Below are positions 23,062 through 34,000 of a stretch of DNA of 64,000 nt, in pieces. The stretch spans positions 927,129-991,128 of the forward strand of contig NW_018149431.1 of NCBI RefSeq assembly GCF_002042975.1. The letters are read 5' to 3'. This stretch comes from Orbicella faveolata. Lineage: Eukaryota; Cnidaria; Anthozoa; Scleractinia; Merulinidae. Both the position numbers and the translations under genes were made by a program. The notes beneath the pieces were generated by a model. That model saw nothing but the letters and a program-made list of their open reading frames with translations, was not told the DNA's origin and ran no database searches. Position 1 is the first letter of the stretch. Each line of letters opens with the position of its first letter.

Positions 23062-24249
23062 AATAAACCTAGGCTGCTAGTGAGTGTGACCGACAATTAC
23101 CACGATAGAAATTGCTCCAAATGTTTTCAGTATAGCTTACATGTCTTCTGGTAATTTTAGATAGTATTAGTGCAAAATAATGTTGGTCTTTGATTAGTTT
23201 CTTAGGTTAATCTTAAACTGCATTAGAAATGACAGAGAAAAACAGTAGTAAATCAAGTTTAGTTTGGACTCTGGAAGAGAATCGGTTACATTATTTTAAA
23301 GATCTTCTCAAAGAGGCAGAGTGGTTGTTTGCCTCGTGGCTCTCGTTAAGAACCGATTGGTAAAGCCTCGCTGATAAAGAACTGCGTGACTTGCGCAAAC
23401 TCGAGAACGGCCGTCGCGTGACAAGCATAATGCAACGGCTTGTCACAAAATGTGTCATTAGGATAACTGTGACGGCAAATGCATATCTAACAAAGAACTT
23501 ATACGTGTTTAAGGTGCGTAAGTCAACATTTTTGCAGAAATCTATTTTTCGTTGATATTATTATATTTTTCTGTAATACAGAAGTTTTTGTTCTCATTTG
23601 GTTCCTTGTATTGCCTCTAGATTTTGTGAAAATAACTTTTTTCGTTTTGTAATATTTTGCTATTAAAATAATCAGATTACATTACTTAAGTATATCCAAG
23701 ACAAGGTACCGCATACTAGACATATATATACTAGATAAGGAGTTCTACTGGTAGTATTGCTTTTTGTAGACCTAAGCTGACGATGACCACGTTTTTCGGT
23801 TTTTTACTTATTACCGGTAAGCAACAAATTCATTGTAAACTGTTACATTTTCTGTGGTTTGAAATTTATAGATTTCAATCAGGAGCTTTGTATTCTAGGA
23901 CTTCTAGCTACTTCTAAGATCAGTCATTCAGTGTTCTGTGATTTAAAGTTACTAGACAAAAACTGGTTTTGTGTGAAGATATTATATTGAACTAGCTTTA
24001 TGAAGTCATTTTGTTTTGCGATGTACAAACTAACAAACGGTAAAAAGTTAACACTTGGAATTATTGCCCGGTTGAGTATTGTAGGAGCCAAGTTATGAGT
24101 AAGAATGTCATGTTGTTGTCTCTCCATGTATTAATCAAATTAAATAATTGACTAGCGAATATATACACATTTATCAGTTTGGAAATAATCTTCTTGAGAT
24201 AACGTGGAATGCTACAAAGGAAAATTAAATAATTATTTTGCTTAATAAA
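23062..24249 (+). terminator. Talin 3' UTR with two poly(A) signals
   Basis: AATAAA at 23062-23067, 44 nt after the stop, and again at 24244-24249. The second is followed by a T/G-rich stretch, so it is the likelier main site. No other gene is seen between 23019 and 24750. Confidence 0.5.
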
Positions 24250-24751
24250 ATATTGTGTCCCTTGTTTTTATTTAGAAAAGTTCCTATACAGCTCCCTCTT
24301 TAGCCCCCAATAGAATTATAACATGAATTAAGTAATACTAGAGTGGTTTTCAATTGAGTGTCGAAAGTAATCAGACTATTACTTTGGTTTTATTACGGTT
24401 TGAGTTTGGCTGAGTAGTCTAATTGGTAAGTAATTGGTTTGGTGTTGGTTTTACGACTCACTCTATCCTCTTACACTATCATTTACTTCTCACCATGCCA
24501 GGACTCGTTTTTAATACTCTGTAAAATAAACGTTGAGATCGACAAGGGAAAAGTGACAACTCCCACCCACCCACCCCATACCAGGCATAAGATCGAGGAG
24601 ACTGTTACTTGACAGACACGTGCTTTGGGATCGTCATCCAGAGGGGATGCATGACCAGTTCTACAGGAGTTGGTTAAAAAGGGGCTCCACTGCACCCCTT
24701 TTATTTGGGCGTGGCAAGGTACCATGGCTACAAATGACAGATCTGCATAGT

Positions 24752-25160
24752 GTGTTCACGTGACGTCATCAAATTGTCAAATCCAAAACCAAAGAGCCAC
24801 TAAAGGTTTTATTCTCATCAGGCATAAGAGGTACTAAATTCATAACTGTTTACAACTTTCCAGCTCAGTAGCGTCCTTCGTTTGGAAACCAGCGCATTTT
24901 GAATTTCTGAGTTGTGGCGGTGTGTGACATGAAGCTAATATTGCGTTTGTCGAATAATATACAATTATCTCGTGAGTTTTAGCCATTTCAGGAGGTAAAG
25001 TATTAGGAAAAGTGCTTGTGTAAATGCTTTTTGGTTCGGTTCAGATAATCAGTCGACTCTATAGCCAAAGTAAGTTCCAGATGTTTACACAATTTTCCGG
25101 CCGCCATATTGGAGGACTATGGAGGTCCACCAACATGGCGGCCCCATGCAAGGCTCTATA
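24752..25160. promoter_or_regulatory. Promoter-like block: E-box/CRE and inverted YY1-type motifs
   Basis: CACGTG (24757-24762) overlaps TGACGTCA (24761-24768). Further along, CCGCCATATTGG and CCAACATGGCGG face each other near 25101-25145, both YY1-like. No convincing gene starts here. It may be part of a dispersed repeat rather than a working promoter. Confidence 0.35.
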
Positions 25161-25347
25161 ATTTTGCGCGGAACATTTCGACGAATATCTCAACTTTGGG
25201 ACGAAGCACACATCTTAAACTTGGAGAACTGTCTTCTTTATTTATCGTCTATAACATTGCAATTTCTTGACTATATCCACGGAATGGTTTTTGATTTTAA
25301 TTTTAATTGCGTGACAATGAACACACTCTATACAGCTTCAACATTTC

Positions 25348-25353
25348 TTTATT
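25348..25353 (-). terminator. Candidate CETN3 poly(A) signal
   Basis: AATAAA on the minus strand about 525 nt after the CETN3 stop, followed downstream by a GT-rich stretch (gagtgtgttc). Confidence 0.5.
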
Positions 25354-25876
25354 CAAAAGTAGTAAAATCTCTACCCTGCTGTTCCTTATAATAAATACAT
25401 AATACAGTAACAAAATAAAAGCCATACTTCCTAATCAGCTGAAATCAAATAATTTAATTCAATAACACCAGCAGGTTTTGCCTACATTACAATGTGGACA
25501 CTCAAATTAAGACCATTTGACATTTTCAGTACATCTTTGGGGGGTGCCTGTAAAATAAGGACTCTTTAAAGAATGTAAATACTTTTGTTGATAAAAGAGC
25601 CCTCATTCTGAGCTTTCCCCCAAGAATGTCAAGTGTTCCTGGATTGAATCCACACTGTAATAAACTTGAACTTCTGATTGATTTTTCCTTGATCATTAGT
25701 GATTTGCTGTCATATTACAAATAACTTCCTTGCATATATATACTACAACAGTAAGTCCCATTTACATCCTTGTTTGGTTATTTCCTTTACAAAAATATGT
25801 AATTGTTGACGACTATGTCCAAAGATTTTGCAACAAAATATACAATGTAGTTTCTTCTTTCCTGGGTCCCTTGTAT

Positions 25877-25920
25877 TCATGTATCCCCTGTCATAATGGC
25901 CAGAAATTCCTCTTCATTTA
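25877..25920 (-). CDS. CETN3: CETN3 exon 4 (14-codon terminal exon)
   Basis: Acceptor gctgcag, then [14 protein letters not shown] and stop TGA. It completes EF4 and matches the vertebrate C-terminus (FIAIMTGDI). It lies 1.1 kb beyond exon 3 and is easy to miss. Confidence 0.9.
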
Positions 25921-26249
25921 CTGCAGCAAAATAAACAATACGATAGCTTCAGTCAAATTGAAAATCATCAAAAACACTGACACAAGGCCATTCATGATCA
26001 CCTTCCTACAGAACAAATGTAATCATCTTGGACATTACAACCCTGATACAGAGCCACTTCCAAATCAGCATACATACATGTACCATAATGATTCAATGTA
26101 GTATCTTCCTTCCAAAAAGTGCCCCCTGACAGCCAATATGTAACAATACTTAATGAAAAATAACAGACACTTCATCTCAAGCCTGGCTTTTATATCCATA
26201 TTGTTCAATATTATACAATTGAGAAGAGAGAGAAGACTTCTCCAACTCG

Positions 26250-26282
<33 letters not shown>

Positions 26283-29200
26283 GCAACCAATGTAGGAGGT
26301 TTGGATACCCGTCTTAATGAGTATAGAGTTTGATAATTACCGTTTACTCCTTAGTTTTTGTTTCGATTGAGAAGATATATCAAACACTAAAGACAGTGTT
26401 TCATCGGCTATCCTAACACCTGAAATTTTGTCAAAAATACTCCGCTGTGCATCATATTTTCAACTCTCTTTCTTGGTGTTTGGATATCCCAATGAAATAC
26501 TTGTCTCTCATGTTTGATATATTACTTCATAAACTTTGACTTAATGTTTGGGGTACTTATCAGAACAGGGAGGCTTATTAACAACAGAAACACTCACAAA
26601 GAGATTAGTGCTTGTTATAAAGGGGGAGGGTTTTCTATATGAAATAAAGTAGCAGGAGGAAATTGTAAAGTAGGCGGAGCACAACTGGCTTGCCATAAAG
26701 ACGGCCCTGTGGGGATAAGTCCTGAAGTAGGTTAACCACTCCTGCATCAGGGAGACAGGGTGCCAGACCTGGAAATGTTTGAAAATCTGTGTGCGATGAA
26801 GCGCATTGTGGTGAATTTCTAGTACACAAAAGTGATCTTGTTAGAGGCCGCTGTACTCTTTATAGAGTGACCCTTCTCATTAATGGCTGCCAATTAGAAA
26901 TTCATTTGTAGGTACTACAATTAGCCAGACTAACTTTGTTTTTCAGTTAATCATGTACACACTACAATGTATCAAAACTAGAAATTAAAGCAAAACAAAA
27001 CAGCTCTACATGCCACACTGAAACAGGCTGCAAGTAAATTAGAAAGGAACTCACTTTCTCCGTCACCATCTTTATCAAACTCATCAATCATGGCACGAAG
27101 CTCCTCGTCTGTCATGTTCTCACCCAGTTCTCTAGCTACTCGTCTGAGATTCCTCAGGCTGATCTTGCCACTGTCATCATCATCAAATAACCTAAATGCT
27201 TTGAACACTTCTTCCTGGGGATCTCTGTCCAGCATCCAGTCTGTCACTAAACAAATCAGAAACAAAGCCTTGAAAATGGATGCAATTGTTGCAACCATTA
27301 GTTTGTAAATTGTATGATAAAATGTTGTCTGTTTTAAATTATTTTTTTCTTTCATTAAGGTGGGTTAAGACTATAAATAATACAATTTTTCCTTACATAC
27401 AATTAGGTTTACCAACTGGGAGCTGGGCACATTGTAAGTTCATAATATAACCAGTTGGTAGAGTACTGCACTGGAATCGTAGAGGTCATGAATTTGAATC
27501 CTGTTCAAGCCTAATTTTTTTTGGCTATATAACTGCGATGATCAATCATGCTTTCATACCTTTCTCAGCAGATTATTGATATTTTCCCTTTTACCTTCAC
27601 CATCTACGGGTATATTACAAACTCACAATATGACAAGCCCCCAGTTGTCTTAATAGCTCAGTTGGTAGAACACTGCTTCAGTATCGCATAGGTCCTGAGT
27701 TCGAATCCCCTCTGAGCCTGAATTTTTTTCAGCTTTAATTTGCAACTGCTGAAGTTGTGTATACAACTGCGATGATCAATCATGTCTTCACAAAGTATAT
27801 CATCATCAACCACCACACAGTACAACCATACAGAATAAAGCAATCCTATACAAAGCAACACTGCAAGCTCTTGTGTATAACCCAGGGCCAGAGAGGTTGA
27901 CATGAGCCAGACTGGAATGAGTCATTGGGCCCAGCAAACACCCATTCAAAATTCAACAGTGTCTACATGTACATATAACTTCACCAGATACAATCAATTC
28001 ACCAGGTACAATTAATTTAATAAGCCATCTGCAGTATAACAGCCAAACTTTTCCCATCTGGTGCTCCTAGCCATTGACTAATCTCCTACTTAATAATAAC
28101 TTCACTTGTATACCAGTGGATAAATACATGTACATGTAATATCATATGAAAAAAATAACTGTACAGTGTACAGGATTATTCACTGCAGATCCCTTCATAA
28201 AAAAAATTTCCTTTATGCGTACATGCATTTGCACAGTTGTAAAAGCATAACTGATTTGTAGCCTTTCACTTGTGGTACATTTATATGCTTGTACTTACTG
28301 ACTTCATTGAAGTCATCAAATGTAATTTTGCCTGAAGCTTCTCTGTCATAATCCTTCATGATTTTTAGAACATCAGCCTTCTTCACATCAAATCCAAGAG
28401 CTCTCATTGCAACCTGTGAAATAACGAAAGTAATTAGCACATTAGTTTAAAAATGTTCTCTTTTCCATGCACTAGATGATCCAGACTGCTATCTTTTCAA
28501 AAACAAGCCTCCCTCCCAAATCATTGGCGCAAAATGTATTTTTACAAATTAGGTCTTCCCATAAGCAAAAATGAGCTAACAGGCTGCTAATCAAGACTTG
28601 ATATACATGTACATGTACTGGTGTAAGTCTGTTACACATTGTACAGTAATTCTGTACTTTATATTGTTTTTGTTTTTTTTTTTGTATTTTATATTGTTAC
28701 ATAAAATGTACATAACACTGTAAAAGACATTTTTAACTGTATATTTATTGTGACTGAAAAGCCTCTTCTGTGTTTCATATATTGTGATATGCACAAGAAA
28801 ACACTCTTGATTTCCTTTAAAATAAATTGATGACTGTGCTACAAGACCCAGCATGTGCATGGACATCATGTACACGTACCATGCGATATTTTTACACGCA
28901 AGAAAGTGCTTGTAGAATAGGGCTTTTTTTTTTCCAGAGTTTAGCAAACAGCCTTTTTCTGATGCTACCCTAGCCTGTCACTTATGAGAACATACACTTC
29001 CTGAGATTTTTATCATTCCTGCAGGCTACATGTACATGTACAAGTAGTTCTACTTTCTCGATAAATCAATTAATATGGACCAGTTCCTAAATGTCAAGGG
29101 ATAAAAGCAAAGAAACATTGAACCATGACATGAACCACGACATGAGACAACTCGAATGTTCATGATCAATTGTTTACCTTCCTAGATTTGTAAATTATCA

Positions 29201-30481
29201 ACAATTGGTCATCTTACATGAATGTAATTTGAAAAAAGGAAGAAGTACACACTAAAAAATGCCAAAGGCATTCTCAAAGCACAAGCTCAAAGTGCTTTTG
29301 TACCTCATACAACTATATCAAGGATGTTTTAATAATCTCTTCTTTCATGCTCTCAAAGGCACAAATGGGACTGACATTTAAATGACATGGCACTTAACTT
29401 GTCAAAACCATTAATTGAATTTTCTGACAAGCAGAATAAAATTAAAAATTGGTTGTTATCATCTGAAGAAAATTGCACTCTTCTTACAATGCTCAGCAAT
29501 TGAAAGCTGAACAGGACTCTGTTGAACAGTCATTCCCACCCAATCCCAAATTATGCTTGATCAACACATAGCTGCAGACAGTGAGTTTTCAAATCAAATG
29601 CCCTCCAAAACAATACTCTTTCACTGGATATTTCGGCATGAGATATGTGTATAAATCTGAGAAGAACAATGTGCATGTTGATGCAGATCAAACCAAACGC
29701 AGTCTTTTGAAACCTTCCAATCGAGTCACAAAACTTCTCGAAACTGGATGAACATTTTGTTATTGTTATTAAACTGCAGAAAATTTCGTATGCTGTTTGA
29801 ATAAATAAAGAACAGGAAATTGAACACCGACAGATTGCGTTCAAATTTGAGATGTAAATGAACAGAAACACGTCACCTATTTGTATCCATGTGAAGTACT
29901 TCTTTCCAGTATAAGCGATACATGTAGGCTTACGTTTTTGTCAGCAGAAAACGTAATTGACCTTCGGAGCAGGCCTTCGCTGGTCATCACCTCGCTATTT
30001 TCTGGCGGGCCAGAAAAGGCTATAAAACGGCCCCAGACGTCGATTTTAATTCCACCGAACTGCAGCCATTGTGATCTTTATGAATGGTTTCAATTCACCG
30101 GTTTTGTTTCCTGACAATGCCGAAAGAATAATTTCTTAAGTATAAAGGTCAATTAGTAGAAAAGTCCTGCTCAAAAAGGAGGTCACACAATCATTAGCGA
30201 AACAAAAGAGAAAGCAATTTCAAAAATCCCTCCCCAGTACTATTACGTTCTACAAATTAAACCATTTTAAGTCATCAAGATCAGTGAAAAATCCTTTAAA
30301 GTTGATCGTTTAAGGTATGCGTTACCTTGAGTTCATGGTAGTCTATCGCCCGATCCTTGTCTGTATCGAACAAGTCAAAAGCCTCTTTGATTTCTTGTTT
30401 TTGCTCCTCGCCCAGCTCGCGCCGTTTGCCTTTTGAGCCTCTTCCTTTGCTGAAATCAGGCGTCTTTAGCGAAAGACTCAT
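25877..30481 (-). CDS. CETN3: Centrin-3 (complete, four exons)
   Basis: Small EF-hand protein of centrioles and basal bodies. The four exons give 168 residues; human centrin-3 has 167. The N-terminus [13 protein letters not shown] and the [17 protein letters not shown] box favour centrin-3 over centrin-1/2. EF1 loop at residues 39-50 ([12 protein letters not shown]) and EF4 at 148-159 (DKDGDGEINEEE) are canonical. EF2 (75-86, last residue D) and EF3 (112-123, last residue N) lack the final Glu, as I recall is usual for this subfamily. Junctions are GT-AG: exon 1/2 phase 0, exon 2/3 and 3/4 phase 1. The start ATG at 30481 faces the LRR gene across about 265 bp. Intron 2 holds two SINEs. Confidence 0.97.
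27055..27246 (-). CDS. CETN3: CETN3 exon 3
   Basis: 192 bp. [22 protein letters not shown]3, then [20 protein letters not shown] and the first half of EF4. Donor gtgagt. Confidence 0.96.
27430..27560 (+). repeat. tRNA-derived SINE (family C), copy 1
   Basis: Lies in CETN3 intron 2, antisense to the gene. Head agttggtagagtactgcact, B-box-like gaatttgaatcctg, and tail aactgcgatgatcaatcatg shared with copy 2. Confidence 0.7.
27645..27800 (+). repeat. tRNA-derived SINE (family C), copy 2
   Basis: Clear A box (tagctcagttgg) and B box (gagttcgaatccc), then the same aactgcgatgatcaatcatg tail. The anticodon and acceptor stems do not pair, so it is not a tRNA gene. Confidence 0.8.
28299..28413 (-). 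CDS. CETN3: CETN3 exon 2
   Basis: 38 codons plus one base. [20 protein letters not shown] is followed by the degenerate EF2 loop. Donor gtaagt, acceptor ttcacag. The spliced codon gives Met where vertebrate centrin-3 has Val. Confidence 0.95.
30326..30481 (-). CDS. CETN3: CETN3 exon 1
   Basis: 52 codons from ATG to [23 protein letters not shown], then the first EF-hand, ending DYHELK. Donor gtaacg. Confidence 0.95.
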
Positions 30482-30746
30482 CTCTGCTAGCTATGATGGC
30501 TCCGATTCAAAGTTTGAAAAAGTTACGGCGGTTTTCGAAGCTGTTGTTGACGCTGTGATCGTTCACGCGCCTGTTGCTTTGGAAAATGACGCGCAAAATG
30601 CGATTGGCGGTTAGACCCTTGGAACGCATGCGTATGTCAACATCATGAGCTCCCAATGTTTTGTGGGACAGGTAATCAAAATGGCGGACGAAGAGTGAGT
30701 TTTTCATTCCAAAAGTTTGGTCAAGTTTCTTTGCTGATTTTTCACC
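30482..30746. promoter_or_regulatory. Bidirectional promoter, CETN3 / LRR gene
   Basis: Only about 265 bp separates the two start codons. Visible motifs are GCGCAAAA (E2F-like, 30591-30598), ATTGG (inverted CCAAT, 30603-30607), GCATGCG (NRF1-like, 30626-30632) and CAAAATGGCGGA (30677-30688, YY1/TISU-like). No TATA box is seen. E2F plus CCAAT fits a cell-cycle gene such as a centrin; this is inference from motifs. Confidence 0.7.
30681..30698 (+). CDS. Five-codon upstream ORF (MADEE, stop)
   Basis: ATG in strong context (aaaATGg) within the YY1/TISU-like motif, ending TGA 48 nt before the LRR gene's ATG. If the mRNA starts upstream it could reduce translation. Alternatively GTGAGT at 30695 is a donor and MADEE belongs to an alternative first exon. 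Confidence 0.4.
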   Translation: MADEE

Positions 30747-31027
30747 ATGAACCCGCCTGATTTACGCTACATCGTCAAAACAACCATTCTAAAGTATTTA
30801 GTTTGTAGCAGTGACATCTCACGAGATCATTTGGTGATGCTGGAGTATTTTCGAGGTTGGGGTCAAGGTGTTTTCGGCGACGACATTCTTACACAGATCA
30901 TTGAAGACTTTCCCAGTCAACTTACTGATGAACTGCTAGTTATTCTGACACCTCCTCATCTAAGACATCTAAAACTCACCAACTGCACTCGTCTGTCGTG
31001 CAATGGACTTCAAAAGACAGTCGCGAA
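30747..31027 (+). CDS. LRR gene exon 1
   Basis: MNPPDLRYIVKTTILKYLVC to TVAK (split codon). Contains the first LRR, HLRHLKLTNCTRLSCNGLQ. Donor gtatgt. Confidence 0.85.
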
Positions 31028-34000
31028 GTATGTGTGTTTTGAATGCTGTTACGCTGTTCTCGTATCAGCTGTTGTATATGAGTTTGACAGTGATGAAGTG
31101 TTCTCGAGATTCGATCATGACCTAGTCAACCTGGGTTAAAATCCACCCATGCACATTTAACATGTAATTTTTCAATGCCAGTTGATGCTTAAGGTCATGA
31201 CTTTTAATTTCCTGCATGTGCATGTACGTATGCAAAGTGTTGAAGTGCCCCTAGCCCCACATTTTCTATATTTATTTGAAAAAAGAATACATAATTTGGT
31301 GAAGATTATGTATAAATTTTTATTGTAGGTGTCAACAGCTCCAGGCACTTGACTTCAGTGAATGTGTTCATCTTCTTCATCCAACTGTATTTTGCTGTAT
31401 CAGAGAAAAAGCTACAAACCTAGTGTCTCTGTCCTTAGAAAATTCAGAAGTTGTCTCTGATGACATAGTTCAGGTTTGTTGCAAAATTGCAGGGTTTTTT
31501 TTTCTTTAAAAATTGAGCATTAAGCATGTCATGAATGCCTGTGGAAATGAATGTGTTGTGGATTAATTTTGATTTGGTTGGGAATTTTCTATTTTCCTTT
31601 TTTTATTATTCACTATTCATTCATATTATTCACTATTTATTATAATCTAACAAAAAGTAAGCTACAAACTACATTTATTTCAAAAATTTCAGGCCTTAAA
31701 CAAGTATACAGTGTAAAGTGTAACAAATGTAAAGCATGTAATTTCTTTTCCAAGAAACTGTGGAGCCAGGTAAAAGGTTGTTGACCTTTTTTGCAGCTAC
31801 ATGTTTGTGTAGGTTTTCGGCACAAGTTATCCTGCTCCATTCAGAAGACCTCTCAGAAAGACATTTTCCTGTTGGGTGACATTTTTGAAGATGTTCTACA
31901 TATACATGTAGTTCTTCCAACCGGAGTGGAATCTGTGACACTTTATCAATGACCTTCTATATAACAGTCAAGAGGCTCAGTGTTATAATTGCTAAGTTAA
32001 ATATGTGATCAGATATTTTATAATATACAATCAATACAATAATCATGTAATTCAATGTTTTCAATTGCCGTTTCAGAATTGTTCTGAAGTTATGTTTCCT
32101 GTTTAGGTGGCCTTGATGTGCTGTCCTTTCTTGAAACATCTCAACCTTTCCAGCTGTAAAAGCATAACTGATGCTGCTTTTGCACTCTCTAATACCAAGA
32201 ACAACACATCAAGTACAGCTTCTTCTAATAACTCACCTCAACCTGGACGTAGTCTCACCAGCATTGATATATCAGGTTGTCAGTCACTGTCAGCTGTTGC
32301 AGTAAAATATCTTGTGGGTTTATGTGGGGCTAATCTAACCAGCATCAGTCTTGCTTGGACAGGAATCAATTGCACAGCACTGCTGTATCTGGCAGGACTG
32401 AACATGGAAAAAGTGGCAAAGATGATGTGCTGTGCCGATCTTGTACAAACTGATTCTGTTCCATCATCAAGTGAGGCAAAACAGAAACTTGCATGTGCTA
32501 ATCTTGATGAGTCATGCAAGGCATTGTATGGCAGTCAAGACTTCTCAACACAAGGCTTTTTAGGTTCTAATCCAGTAGAAAAGTCTGCAGAAGATACTTA
32601 TGGCTTCAGTGATAGTCAACTGAATGAGATGGAAGTGTCAACACTCAAGAATGTCCTACCCATCACATGTGAACCTTCATTGTTGCAATCAACAGAGGGC
32701 ATCCTACATCTACAAGAATCAAATGAACCTTCTGAGGTGCCTTGCCATGAAGAGTTGACCTCTGATGTTGATTTAATACATACATGTAGTAGTTTCCTAC
32801 CAGAAAAGGTAACAAGCAGCACAGTGCATGAAAAGGAGAGCACATTAAGTGATGAACAGTTACGAGAAACAGAAGATAAAGAAACATGTGTGCATAGTGA
32901 TGAAGACATCGTGAAGAAAGCTGCTGATATGGAAAGAACATTTCAATGCTGGGATGTTCCTTCTGAAGTTGAACCTTTGAAGGACTCAAAAATGAAAGAT
33001 GAATCTTTCAACAATGTGTTATTACCTTCTGTTCAAGAACAGAGTCTCTTAAATGGATTGAAGACTGTGCTCATGAAAAGAGAGCACAGTATCGAAAGAA
33101 ATCCCACAACATTGACTACTACTAAGAAATCTATTGGAGAACTTGAAACAGAGGACATTCCTGAAGATGGGTTTGATATCGAGAGTCATCCTGTGGAAGA
33201 TCAGTTTAACCATGGTTATGCAGTTGGAATGAGCAGTTTGAGAATGGAGTGTGACATTCCTAGCATGCCAACAGTAGTGTTGACACTTCCAAGCATTCCA
33301 TTGGTCAATGGAATGGAGCCTGAAACTCCTACAATACCTTGTGAGAAAGTCAAGGTGAAGGAGTCAGTTGTTATAAGTGAAGAATCTGGCCATCCAATTG
33401 TGACACCAGCAGGAGTGAAACATGAGAACTCTGTTTGTCCAATCATACCTTCAGTGGAATTACACAAAATGGATGAAGAAGCAGAATGTGAGGAACCCAG
33501 AATACATTGTAAGGTGGAAGGAGTGGAGAAATCTGTTTTGCCCATGGTACCTTGTATGAAAGAAACAGACTACAATAATGACAGCCTTTCCACCATTCCA
33601 TGCATAATGTCTGAAACTGCTGAATCGTCCACTTCATCTATCACTGCTCGCAAAGATGAAAAGGGAAGGGAATTTGACCACTCTATTACAACTTTTTGGG
33701 AAGATGAAGCTGTGTTACTTGATTGTGAGACAGAACAGGATGAACAATCAAGTTACTCTGTAATAGTTCCTGATATAGGAGCCACTGCAGAGAAAAGTTT
33801 GCAAGACTGTACATTGTCACACAGCAAAGTCATTCAAGTTACTGATTTGCTTCAAGCACAGTTGTTTCAGCCACAAATTACAAGTTTGGACATCACTAAC
33901 ATGTGGTATCAGAGCAAACCTTTAGGTCAAGCATGCTTGAAGATATTTTCAGATGCCAACAAATGTTTGAAGAATTTTGCAGTTTCGTGGTCTGAATTGG

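Noticed and set aside
25119-25391. 90-residue open frame after the YY1-like motifs
   Set aside because: Composition is ordinary AT-rich translation with no recognisable domain or splice support.
27648-27720. Possible tRNA gene
   Set aside because: A and B boxes are present but the acceptor and anticodon stems do not pair, and a SINE tail follows.
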